DNA of 64,000 bases from Cryptomeria japonica (Eukaryota > Streptophyta > Pinopsida > Cupressales > Cupressaceae). The first letter of the stretch is position 1. Each line of letters starts with the position of its first letter. The stretch is from assembly GCF_030272615.1 (NCBI RefSeq), contig NC_081413.1:605180709-605244708 (forward strand). Reading direction: 5' to 3'. The notes under the pieces were generated by a model that worked only from the letters and a program-made list of their open reading frames with translations, was not told where the DNA came from and made no database searches. Below are positions 21,526 to 31,854 of the stretch, one piece after another. A program made the position numbers and the translations under genes.

Positions 21526-22271
21526 TTTCATTAGCATAGCAGATTCTCTCCTCCTCTCTTTTGTTACTTCTTCTATGTGTTATTCTCATTCTTCTATTTG
21601 TTGTCCTTAGTGTTGTCTACTTGAGGACGATGCAAAACATTGAGATCTCTTTTGGTCTCTCTCATGTTGACTCAAAAGACACATGTGTTCCCTTCTTCTA
21701 GGTGACCTTCCTTGATCGGGGAATGAAGAACAATTATGCATACATACATATGATATACATGAATTATCATACAGCATACTGACCCCGAGGAAAGCGAAGT
21801 CACCTTGTGCTTTGTGTTTTGTGTCTATTATCCTTGGGCTTATCTCACACTTGGGGGCTAAATCCTTGTGGTGACGTGCTCCTTTCCCTTTCTCATTCCT
21901 TATATGTATCACTACCTTAAAGCAATCACCCTCGGTGAGGCGTGCGCAATCGCTTTAACGTAGGGGGGCATACATCCCGTCCATATCTTTTCAAGATACT
22001 TGAAAATTTCTTGACAAATTTAGCTTTGCCTTGAAAATTTTGATATCTTTCTTGCATGACTCATAGTGAGGGAACCTTACTACTAATAGTCATGGTTCTC
22101 CCTCGTGATCTTCCCTTTTACTTTGTCAATCGAAGTCGTAAGATCCTTAGTCCAGTGGGGGCTTGGTGTATCTTGCCTCCTTGACGTGGTGAAAGTTTTT
22201 CAATGTTGTTTCCTTGTACTTTACCGGAAGTATTGGCGTACGCTAATACTCCCGCTAAAGTGGGGGCTAAA
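21526..22271 (+). other. 3' untranslated region and polypurine tract
   Basis: Holds no convincing ORF. It includes a TACATACATA run near 21740 and ends with the polypurine tract AAAGTGGGGGCTAAA (22257-22271) directly before the 3' LTR, where plus-strand DNA synthesis would start. Confidence 0.75.
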
Positions 22272-23490
22272 TGTAGCGTCCTAAAATTGCGACACTTGCA
22301 ATTTCGACTGCATTTGGGTGTTCACGATGGCGATGTAACACGGAACCTGAATGGAGACCCCGAAACTTGTTCATGACACCAAAAACTGCATTTCTCAGCA
22401 CCCTGGCCTGATCCTCCTTGCACCCTACTGCCCCTGGAGGTGGGACCATGGCACCCAGCGCCCTGGTCCCCCAGGACCATGCCGCCCAGCGCCCTGGTCC
22501 CTGGCCCTATTTTGGGCCCAGTCTCTTATGGGGCTTCGGGTCTTTAAGTTTGCAAATTAGAAAATAATGTTTCCTGGTCGGCCTAAGGTCGGGAAAATCA
22601 GTCTTTTAATCCTAATTGGCAAGTATATAAACTACATTTCCTCTCCCATTTTGGAGAGATGGAAAAAAGGCGGAAACGATATTCAAGCATTCAAACATTC
22701 AAGCATTCAAGCATTCCTTCAAGCAATTGATCATTCTAAGTCTCCATTCAAGGCTAAGTGTTGCATTCAAGACAAGGATTCAACCATTGAAGAGGAGATC
22801 ACATACAACACATTACATGCTACATACATTACACCTTCACATGTAAGAATACAAACATTCTTACAACAAGGTATCAGTACTTGTTTACATTACAAACATT
22901 TACATTTACAACATTCTCATTTCCTGGTTAATTCCAAAACAGGGGTTTGACCTAAGGGCAAAACCCTCATCCCTAACCCCCCAATCGTCCTCTCTTTTCT
23001 ATGTGTAGGTTGTAGGTACGCGGTTGTAATTGAAGATCTAGAATCCTTGTGCAGAGATGAACAGATCCACCTTCGTTTCGCGGATTTTTCGGAGGACCGT
23101 GTGCACGCCGGGCGCCATCGTCCTGTCAACTTTCACTCAAATTTGTAGAACAGCACCGTCTCGCCATTTTACTGCTAATTCCAGGCCCGCAACTTCATCC
23201 CATATCACTATCTCTGTTTACAAGCGAATCTTTCCTACTTTACATGCATTCCTAGTTCAATCTTTCTATCTACATTTCTTTACAAAAGAGGGTATCCTTG
23301 ATGTCTTAACCCTTGAAACTCATTTAGAATCCAATCTTGCATTGCGTGGGATTGGATCTTGTGGGTTTCAACCCCTCTTTTGAATATAAAGTCTCTCTTA
23401 AGTGAAAACCATCAACCCTAGTGACTCTCCCTTCTCTCTCCTTGGAGTTGGGGAGGGGAGAATGACTAGGGTTCGATTTTTTGCTTTACA
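22272..23490 (+). repeat. 3' LTR of the gag-protease element
   Basis: Starts TGTAGCGTCC and ends TTGCTTTACA, followed by the target-site duplication GGGTT. Relative to the 5' LTR it has a 31-bp tandem duplication around 22470-22500 (CCAGCGCCCTGGTCC context) and one more ATTCAAGC unit near 22705; otherwise only scattered substitutions. It carries the same TATA box (22624-22631) and hairpin (23094-23123). Confidence 0.93.
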
Positions 23491-24130
23491 GGGTTAAACT
23501 TTGTTTAGGGTTAGGATTAGGGCTCATTAAGGTTCGGTGTTAGGGTTGGTTTATAGTACAATTTTAATCTTAGGGTTGGTTTATGATACAATTTGACTAA
23601 TCGCTATAGTTTAATCTGGCCTAGTGTTCAATTAGTTTTAGCGCTAGGGTTCAATTTGGTTTAGTGTTAGGGTTATAGTAAAATTTGGTTTAGGTTTATG
23701 ATTAGAATTATGGTTCAATTTAGTTTAGCATTAGGGTTTAATTTTATTTAGTGTTGGTTTTTAATTTAACTTAGGATTTAGGATTCATTTGGCATAGAGT
23801 TAGGGTTTAATTTGGTTTAGTGGAAGGGTTAGTGTTAGGGTTATTGTTTAATTGCATTCATAATTAGGGTTCAATATAGTTTAATATTGGGGTTGGTTTA
23901 TGGTATAATTTGATAAATGGTTACTGCTTAATTTGGTTTAGTGATCAATTAGTTTTAGGGCTAGGGTTCAATTTTGTTTAGTGGAAAAATTAGGGTTGGG
24001 CTTCAATTTGGTTTAGGGTTAGGATTGAATTGAGAATAGGGTTAAAATATGGCTATGGTTTATTACAATTAGGATAAATGTTACGTTTCAAATATTCATA
24101 GAGGTAGGGTTAGGGTTAAGGTTTAATTAT
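23491..24130. repeat. Degenerate telomere-like array, right part
   Basis: Continues the 15117-15715 array after the LTR insertion, with many TTAGGGTT, GGTTTAGTG and TTCAATTTGGTTTAG units. A higher-order block of about 130 bp (ATGATTAGAATTATGGTTCAATTT..., then GTTTAGCATTAGGGT and TTTTATTTAGTGTT) at about 23695-23840 matches one at about 15600-15710, so the array has a longer repeat period as well as the 7-bp one. Confidence 0.75.
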
Positions 24131-25279
24131 AGTTATATAGTTCGATGATAGCTCAGTGAGAGTATTGCGAGTCTTCTGAAACTTCTCTTTCGTTCCCTCT
24201 ATTTTTAGATGTCATTTTAGATTTATCTTCACTCATCTATTTTGATCATTTATTGGTGGGATTTGCATGTGATCTATGACATCCATCAAATCGTGGCCTA
24301 GTTCTCACTTCTGGCAGATGCTAACATGCTATTAAAGTCATGTTATCTAGTATAGCTCATTATTTTTCCTAAATTTTAGAGAAATTTGAAAATATTAGAT
24401 ATCTAATATTTAAAGGAAAATAAGTTTCTAGTTAATTCAATTTATATATTCTTGTGTTCCTGTGAGATCTAGGTGATTGTATCTTTTTGGTAATATTGGA
24501 AGATTTCTAAAAATTTATAAACATTTAGAAGGCTTGAGAAGGTCAAAAGTTTTTTTTCACTTCACCAAAATAAAAATTTAGAGGACAGGGTAAAATAAAA
24601 TTTATACTTTAACTAGAGTTGTTTTAATTTTGGCTTGGAAATCTAGCTTCTACTCTTTTGTAGAAAAATCATTTTTAGGTTTACTTCATACTATATAAAA
24701 AACTATCTAGATATCTCTTATTTTTTGCATAAATTCAATATATTTTTTAAAAAATGAGTTTGAGTTAGGCATGAGCCGTTTTTAGTTTGCACATTTAACA
24801 ACTTTTTTTAAAAATTGCTTAACTTTCACGTTAGGTAACATGTTTTTGCAAATGATTACTTGACAAGAAGTTGGAAATGAGCATTTTCCATTCACATGGT
24901 TTTCATAAAAATTAATTGTCATTTTCTATTAGATATTGTAGGTTGAATCAACTGCATCTCTTTCTCTTTAGTAGACCATATCTTTCAGCTAAAAAACTTC
25001 ATTTAAAAAAAAAAAAAGAATAGTCATTGTAAGGCTATTTAAGTCTTACTATATGTGGATGAAGAATCTTACATAACTATAAGGATATTTTTTCATATTT
25101 TTCATAGACTTATTTATATCAAAACTTTAATTTTTGTGCTTGGAGGCCTACAAAGAATTGTAATCTAATAAATGGCCTTGTAAATGCACTAATTATAATA
25201 TGTCGACCTTGTAATATTTTGGAATAAATTCATATAGCAGTGAAAAAACCATCCCATCAAGCTCAAGTGGAAACACAAG
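24131..25279. other. AT-rich spacer, nothing recognised
   Basis: I see no gene, LTR or RNA here. Recurrent A and T runs and a 12-base A run near 25006 are the only features. Confidence 0.5.
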
Positions 25280-25284
25280 TGGAA

Positions 25285-26227
25285 GATATGGGCACTACCT
25301 AAGTAAATGTGGAAAGAAATAATATGATTCTAGAAAATAAAGTACAAAACTTTAAGAAAGAAAGTAAAAACTAGGGTAGTATGCTCTTAGTTTTCATGGT
25401 TGCACGAGAAAATGAAAAATATATATATAATTTTTGGGCTCATGTTGTAGTGATCATATGACAGGGAACTTAGAAATGTTATATGGTTTGCATAGTAATG
25501 TAAAATCAGATGTCAAATTGGATAATGATAACAAAATTTTGGTTATGGGAAAAGGAAACATCCATATTCTAACCATAAACGGGGGAGGGGGGGACTTTAT
25601 TTCAAATGTATATTTTCTTCTTGGATTGAAGCATAACTTAGTGAGTATTGGGGAACTTGTTCGAAAAGGAGCATAGAATATTCTTCAAAATCAAATAATG
25701 CATAATTTGAAATAAATTTTTAAGTAATCAACTTATAGGTAAAGTCCAAATGAGTAGCAATATAATATTTCCCTTGAGGCTAAAACTAGGTTTGAAGGTA
25801 AAATTTTCTCAAGCACACCCTTCATTGAACTCACATGACAATAATAACTAAAGATGATAATTGATTATGGAACCTAATAATTGGACACCTAAATATTGGA
25901 GGTTTAAACTTATTGTATAAGAAAATAATGGCAAATGGGTTACCACTAATATAAAAACCAAATAGAGTATGTGAAGGTTTTATAATGGGTAAACAACATA
26001 TGTATAATTTCATTTCCAATAAGACAATTAATCAAAGCAAATAAACAATTGAAGATTGCTCATTTGAATATGTTTGGACCAATGAAAGCACACTCAATTG
26101 ATAGAATCTAGTACTTCCTAATATTTAGTGATGATTCGACAAGAATATATTGGTGTATTTTTAAAATATAAGAATTCAAAGTGTTTCATTATTTTTCTTG
26201 ATTCAAGTCTCTTGTTGAGAAACAAAG
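25285..26227 (+). pseudogene. Copia zinc knuckle, protease and integrase N-terminus
   Basis: RYGHYLSKCGKK (about 25290) is the end of a CCHC knuckle. GSCCSDHMTGNLEMLYGL, with LKHNLVSIGELVRKG, is the protease region, and the active-site DSG is already destroyed. Farther on, AHLNMFGPMKAHSI, YFLIFSDDSTRIYWCIF and FKSLVEKQSG belong to the integrase core before its second aspartate. Multiple stops occur throughout. Confidence 0.8.
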
Positions 26228-26232
26228 TGGGT

Positions 26233-26716
26233 GTTAGGTTTTGTAAAATGTGAATCCTAGAAGCCTAGTTATCTTTTGCAAAAATACCTCTCATAGATAA
26301 GATAAAATTGAATAGCAAAGAATAATTGAAAACAATTAACAATAATTGAATCTATTGCTTATTTCTTGATTACAATGAAAGATATGACATCCTTATAAGG
26401 AAATCTAGCTCTAAAGATAGAAATCCTAAATGGTAGAGTCTACAAGATAGACTAAGAGTTGAAATAGAATGCATGAATCGGTCATGTATGCACAAAAAAG
26501 CATAATAGACTAATTAATGCATAAAACTCTCAATTTTATAAATATAGCTTGCTTTTCCTAGTTTGCATTATGCATGGAGATAAATATTAATTAATTATTC
26601 ATAATTAATTAATTAGCTAACTAATAAATTCCAATAATTAATTACTAAGGCATCGATTACTTAGTGAATTAATGCAGCTAAGTGAATAATTAATATATGA
26701 ATTATTTATTCCAATA
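26233..26716 (-). repeat. LTR of nested non-coding element (left copy)
   Basis: Pairs with 28086-28581; shared landmarks include AAGCCTAGTTATCTT, GATATGACATCCTTATAA, TGTATGCACAAAAA and the ATTAATTAATTATTCATAATTAA palindromic region at the end. Confidence 0.88.
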
Positions 26717-28085
26717 CCCCCCTGAATGGACAATTGGGAGAGAGGAAAAGATATATGAAAAAACATGCAAAGATGAATGCATGATGGGTCTTGGCCTAAA
26801 CCCTGATGAGGTACCCATGAACAAACATGCAAGTTTCTCAAAAATAGAGGAAAGGAGAAAACCATGAATGGGAACAAAAATTCTCTCTCAAGGAGAAATA
26901 AAAGGACAAGAATGAGGAAACATTGAAGCATGAAGAAAGTGCAAAAACTTTCATAGAATGACTGCTATGATGCTAGAAAAAGAACCTCTGAAAATAGGAA
27001 TGCTAGAGTGTTGATATGGTAAGTATTCCATCTCACTAACAATGCATAGGTAAATGACCACGATGCATCTCATAGTACATAGGATAAAATACATAAGTGA
27101 TCCATCTCAAAAACAATGCATGGGTAAATGGCCCTACACCTCCTAGTACATAGGAACTAGTATTGAATACAAAGAACACTCCAACATGAAACCAAGGAAG
27201 CATTAGAAACTTGCAGTAAAAAGCCCCTCATAATGCTGATAAGGGAGAGTAAGACAGGTACACTAAATCTGAATGCTATTCTCCATGATAATTAAAAAAT
27301 AGAGATGTGTGCCAAAATGATGGAGCTTCGATCAAAGGAGAATAGAATAGGGAAAAGAAGTCACTGATTAATTTGACAAGAAGAAGTAGTAGAATGAAAA
27401 GATATCTATAAAAATGAATCTGATATATGGAAAGAGCACCGAATCACATTTCTCATGATATCTTGTTTGCAAAAAACAGTGTCAAGATGCACAAGATATG
27501 CTCTTGGGAGTGCAAACTGCAACTTCTCACTTCAACTGGCAAAAAAGTTTTCAAAATGAAGAAATCAAAAAATATACCTCCATCTCTAGATCAAGCTCGG
27601 AAAGAGATTTCCAATGGTGTATGGTTTTCTGAACTTCGACTCTATGTGAGCAAGTTATGGCCAAAACAAAAAAACACCTCTTTTAGGGCACATATAGGGT
27701 CAAAGAAGGGCCATGCATGTTGACTGTATTGTTGATGCCAACATGATGTCATGCTGATGTCAATAGCCGAAAATGAAAATAGGAAAGTTCTATATCAAAA
27801 TCCATAGAATCAACATTCAGAATCCAACCATGAGCTCCTTTTGGGCCCAAAAAGTGAATTTTCAGGTACCCTCTAGAATAGAGAAAAAACCTTAAACTTC
27901 AAACCCTTGCAAAATGGACTTTGTGTATCAAATTTCAATGAAAAAAAAGGTAATCCTAACTTTCTTGAGCCTTCTAGAAGTGATGGTGAGATCCAAAATA
28001 ACCCAAGATGAACAATTTTTGGCGTAAATGTAAATAATCTCCAAAAAAGTAAACAAGAGTCTTTAGATCTAGGGCTCTAATACCA

Positions 28086-28581
28086 TTTTAGAATTTGTGA
28101 AATGCGAATCCCACAAGCCTAGTTATCTTCTACAAGAATACCTGTCACACATAAAGAAAAAATTTAACAACAAAGAATAATTGAAGATAATTAGCTTTAA
28201 TTGAATGTATTCCTTTGAAATTGCTTATTCGTTGATTACAATGAAGGATATGACATCCTTATAAAGAAATATAACTCTAAAGATAGAAATCCTAAATGGT
28301 GGAGTCTAAAAGATAGAGTGAGAGTTAAAATAGAGTGCATAAATCAGCTATGTATGCACAAAAAGCATAATAAACTAATTAATGCATGAAACTCTCGCAA
28401 TTGTAAACACAACTTGCTTTTCCTAGTTTTCATTATGCATGAAGATAAATATTAATTAATTATTCATAATTAATGAATTAACTAACTAATAAATGCCAAT
28501 AATTAATTACTAAGGTAATGATTATTCAGTGAATTAAAATAATTAAGTGAATAATTAATATACTAATTATTTATTCCAATA
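28086..28581 (-). repeat. LTR of nested non-coding element (right copy)
   Basis: Lies directly beside the primer site on the minus strand, so this is the 5' LTR of the element. It differs from its partner by scattered substitutions and small indels, indicating an older insertion than the 15716-23490 element. Confidence 0.88.
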
Positions 28582-28586
28582 GTGGG

Positions 28587-29530
28587 AACTACATCAAAGA
28601 ATTAAGAATGGATAGAGGTGGTTAATACATTTCAAATGATTTTATAATATTTTGCAAAGGATATGGAATCCACAAATAATTTACTACAAGGTATACTCCT
28701 CAATGAAATGGTCTAGTTGAAAGAAAAATTGGAACTACAGTGTAAATTGCAAGGACCATGTTGAAAGAAAAATATTTTTCAAATGAATATTGGGCTGAGA
28801 CTATAGAATGTGAAACATACATAATGAATAGATGTCCCACCAAAATTGTCAAGGATGTGATTTTGGAAGAGGCGTGAACTAGAACAAAGCATAATGTTTC
28901 TCACATGAGAGTATTTGGGTGTATGGCATATGCACATGTTCCATATGAATTGAGATGAAAGTTGGGAAACAAATGAGGAAACTGCAAATCCTTTGGATAT
29001 AATGATTAACCTAAGGATTACAAGTTATAAAATCCACTAACAAAAAAGTTATAACCAATATAGATGTGTAGTTCTTACAAGATGAAACCTGAGATGAAAT
29101 TTTGGAAAAATAGTCAAACTTATAGCCAACATACCACAAGAAAAATAAAATGATTTTACACCAGCAGGTAATCCTTAAAAAATGACTCTTGCCACAACTA
29201 TTCAAGCTTAACAAAGTGGACAAAAAATGACACCATCAACCATAAGGACAACCCCACACACTCGAGAAAATACTTAATCAAATGTGCAACAAAGACCATC
29301 TTTAATTGCTATTCTTAGTGCTAGACCATAAATTCCACATTATACAAGTTCCAGTGACATGTTGAACCCCACATAATAAGCTTGAGAAGAAGAAAATAAG
29401 AAGTATAAGGTATATTTATGAGAAACATGAAGTTGAAAATAGTCCAACTTTGACTTATTTTTTCGCTTTATATTCATATGTAGATGATCCAAATCATTTT
29501 AAACGTGTATTTATACTAAAAGTAAAAATA
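28587..29530 (+). pseudogene. Copia integrase C-terminal half and linker
   Basis: Resumes with NYIKELRMDRGG, then RYTPQ, NGLVERKIGTT, IARTMLKEKYFSNEYWAETI, YIMNRCPTKIVKD and HMRVFGCMAYAHVP. Both the second aspartate (RMDRGG) and the glutamate (VERK) of the catalytic triad are visible. Stops at positions expected to be Gln, Glu and Trp show that the copy is dead. A degraded linker (YEKHEVENSPTLTYFFALYS) ends near 29520. Confidence 0.85.
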
Positions 29531-31339
29531 ATATACAAATAAAAAAGTACTAACTAAATGAACTAAATCAAAGCACCATGCTCAATCTGAGAACTAGAAA
29601 CATAATTAAAAAAATACTTCTTCAAGGAGCATAGCTTAATTTAAAAATGCATGTGCGTAGCTAAATTTTTATGTTCATACAACATACCATATAAAAAATA
29701 CACATACAAAGCTATAGTGCTATAATAAATACAATATTTTAATTAGAAATCCCTATGACTAGATGATTTTCATGAACCTCAAAACATGGTGCCAAAATTT
29801 GAGGAAAGTAGTAATTTGCAAGGAAAAATTAAAAGAAAGGGCTCTTTCAAGTTTCTGGGATGTTTTCCCCTATCTCCTCATGCACTACATTGTCATCTTA
29901 GTGAGCATTATCCCCAAACTTGTAACCCATGAGAAACCTTTTAGGGTTCCCTACAATTGGGTCCACAGTTGGTTTCTTCTCAATCTTCTATTAACGCAGC
30001 TGATCTAGAACTAAGTGATGCAATGAATAAAATAAGTTTGAAATTTAGGATTCCTCTAAAAAAGAAATCATATCTAAGAATAGACATAGTTCATTCACAA
30101 AGATCTTATAGTTGTTTGAATCAAGCCCTAAATTTTTATGTACAAAATAACATAATGGGGCTTCTTCTTCAAGAATTTCCTAGGGAAATTACCTCCTATC
30201 CATTCCTTACCACTAAAAAAGTCATAATTTTTCACAACCTTTTCAATATTATCAGCAAAAATGAACCCACGTAGTATTTGACTACAAATTCCGATGAAAG
30301 TTTGGTGACATATCGACAAAATATTGTCCACTTACCGATGAAACACTGATTTAAATTTCATCATTGGATTTTAGATTCTTTTAAGAACATTTTTATATGT
30401 CGCAACCACGACCCATCATCATTGATCGGCACCATGGATAATGTTGGTGGTGTTCATCACAAAATCGACCCAGGTTGGTCGCTTTTGCAATGAAAGAACA
30501 TTGAAGCCTCGCCAAACCCTCAACACAACTTTGTCCATCTATCGATGCAAAAACCACAAAATGTTATAGAATGCCCATTTGAAATCGTTAAAAAAATACC
30601 AAACTTTCATCCATTCGTCGACGAGGTGGAGAAAACCTTCGTTGTCATTATGAAGAAAAAAATGTTGCATGTACAACAACCTCATCATGATTCATAGGGC
30701 TACGCTCGTTAACAGTTCGATGAAAATCTATAGTTTTTTTTTAAGTAATTAGTCGTAAAGAAACATGCCATACATTTATCTTGTTATTGTGATTTATTAC
30801 TATGATAGAGATCAACGGGTGCCACATGGGTAGATTTAAAACCTAGATAGAAGAGTTATCCCCTTCCTATTGTGGGTCAAGATAATGTCCTTTTCCCTTA
30901 AAAATTTGTACCAAGTGTTGTCTTATTGTATCAAACATATGTTTGACCCTTAATTCAAAATAAATAAACCATACACCAAATAAGCTTCATATTTTTAGCC
31001 TACAAGAACTGATGTTATGCAATTTCTCTAAGGAATGTGTCTGACACGAGATCCATTCATGGATAGCTTCCCCTGAAAAAGCTGTCATCCAAGGTAACAT
31101 ATGAGATGTGTTAAAAAGTAAAATGAGTACAAAGGGTAACATATTGAAGCAAAGAGAACTAATTAAAATCTCATAAGCCTAAAAGTGTAGCATAATGAAA
31201 TATTGAAAAGTTCATTACATTATTGAGCTCCTCCTTATTTTGAGAATAGTTTAATATTCTTTACTTAATAGGGACAACCACGTGAAGGTGGAAGCTCATT
31301 TCCCCCCCCTCCCCCTCATAACACTCTCAAATACCCATA
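29531..31339. other. Spacer with no recognised gene
   Basis: Mixed AT-rich sequence with a less AT-rich patch at 30290-30720. Short open frames at 29763-30274 show no family resemblance. A C-rich run (CCCCCCCCTCCCCCTC) lies near 31303. I see nothing assignable. Confidence 0.45.
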
Positions 31340-31510
31340 TCCAATCATATAACATTAATCATTCATTCATGCATTAATAACATATAACATTCATTTATTA
31401 ACATATAAAATTCATTCATTAACATATTTTCTTTCATTCATTAACATATAACATTCATTCATTAACATATTCACATTCATTTATTAACATATAAAATTCA
31501 TGCTATTAGT
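31340..31510. repeat. Minisatellite of AACATATAACATTCATTCATT units
   Basis: About seven imperfect 20-26-bp units built from TTAACATATAA and CATTCATTCATT follow one another, with a TTCATTCA-rich lead-in and tail. No coding content. Confidence 0.8.
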
Positions 31511-31854
31511 TTGCATTCATTCATTCATAGACAAAAAAAAGAAATCATATCATTATATTACTTTATATTATAAAAATATGGTTGTCATAATATGATTACA
31601 ATCACTTTTTTTTGTTTCTTTTTTGTAGATTTAAAAAAAAAAAGTGGAGTATCATTTTTTAAATCACGTGTCTCCCCTTCAGTTGTTCTTTCCTCTACTC
31701 GTGATCTTAATGTATGCCTTGTCGTGTACTCATGACATGGAGGCCTTTGCAAGGGGGAATATATTGCAATAACAAATAAATATTAAATTGATATGTTTAA
31801 TTATTATTGTTACAAGTATTTCATTAATTAAAAGAACATTAGAGTGGTGCTCTT

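Larger units (their letters stand above)
15716..23490 (+). mobile_element. Complete non-autonomous LTR element coding only Gag-protease
   Basis: Two long LTRs (15716-16896 and 22272-23490), a perfect 5-bp target-site duplication GGGTT (15711-15715 and 23491-23495), a primer-site candidate, a 1.2-kb leader, one long reading frame (18082-21525), and a polypurine tract. The frame contains a Ty3/gypsy-type Gag, a zinc-knuckle-like motif and a retropepsin-like segment, but the element has no reverse transcriptase, RNase H or integrase; only about 0.75 kb separates the stop from the 3' LTR. It therefore belongs with gag-only LTR elements (TR-GAG type) that need helper enzymes. The LTRs look very alike, so the insertion is relatively young. 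It landed inside the telomere-like array. Confidence 0.9.
26233..28581 (-). mobile_element. Non-coding LTR element (TRIM/LARD-like), 2.35 kb
   Basis: LTRs of 484 and 496 bp (26233-26716 and 28086-28581) surround 1.37 kb without coding capacity. A perfect 5-bp target-site duplication GTGGG flanks it (26228-26232 and 28582-28586). On the minus strand, TGGTATTAGAGCC (28073-28085) is an initiator-Met-type primer site and ATTCAGGGGGG (about 26717-26727) the polypurine tract, which fixes the orientation as minus. In that direction the LTR starts TATTGGAAT and ends CTAACA, so the usual TG start is TA. The interior has a roughly 80-bp internal duplication near 27016-27170. It must have relied on copia enzymes from elsewhere. 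Confidence 0.88.
25280..29530 (+). mobile_element. Decayed Ty1/copia element, split by a nested LTR element
   Basis: Reading through stops and frameshifts, the plus strand gives a zinc-knuckle tail, protease, GAG-pre-integrase, integrase and the start of the linker before RT. The nested insertion at 26233-28581 divides the integrase exactly between VEKQSG and NYIKELRMDRGG. The text stops being recognisable after YVDDPNHFKRV near 29520, so RT and both LTRs of this host element are missing. It is older than the insertion it carries. Confidence 0.85.

Noticed and set aside
15117-24130. A true chromosome end (telomere)
   Set aside because: The TTTAGGG-like units are strongly diverged and unrelated sequence continues on both sides, so the array is interstitial.
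29763-30274. Two overlapping plus-strand frames after the copia remnant
   Set aside because: No motif recognised and composition like the surrounding non-coding sequence.
31300-31530. CRISPR-like array
   Set aside because: The ATTCATTCA/AACATATAA units are a simple minisatellite without unique spacers, and the genome is clearly eukaryotic.
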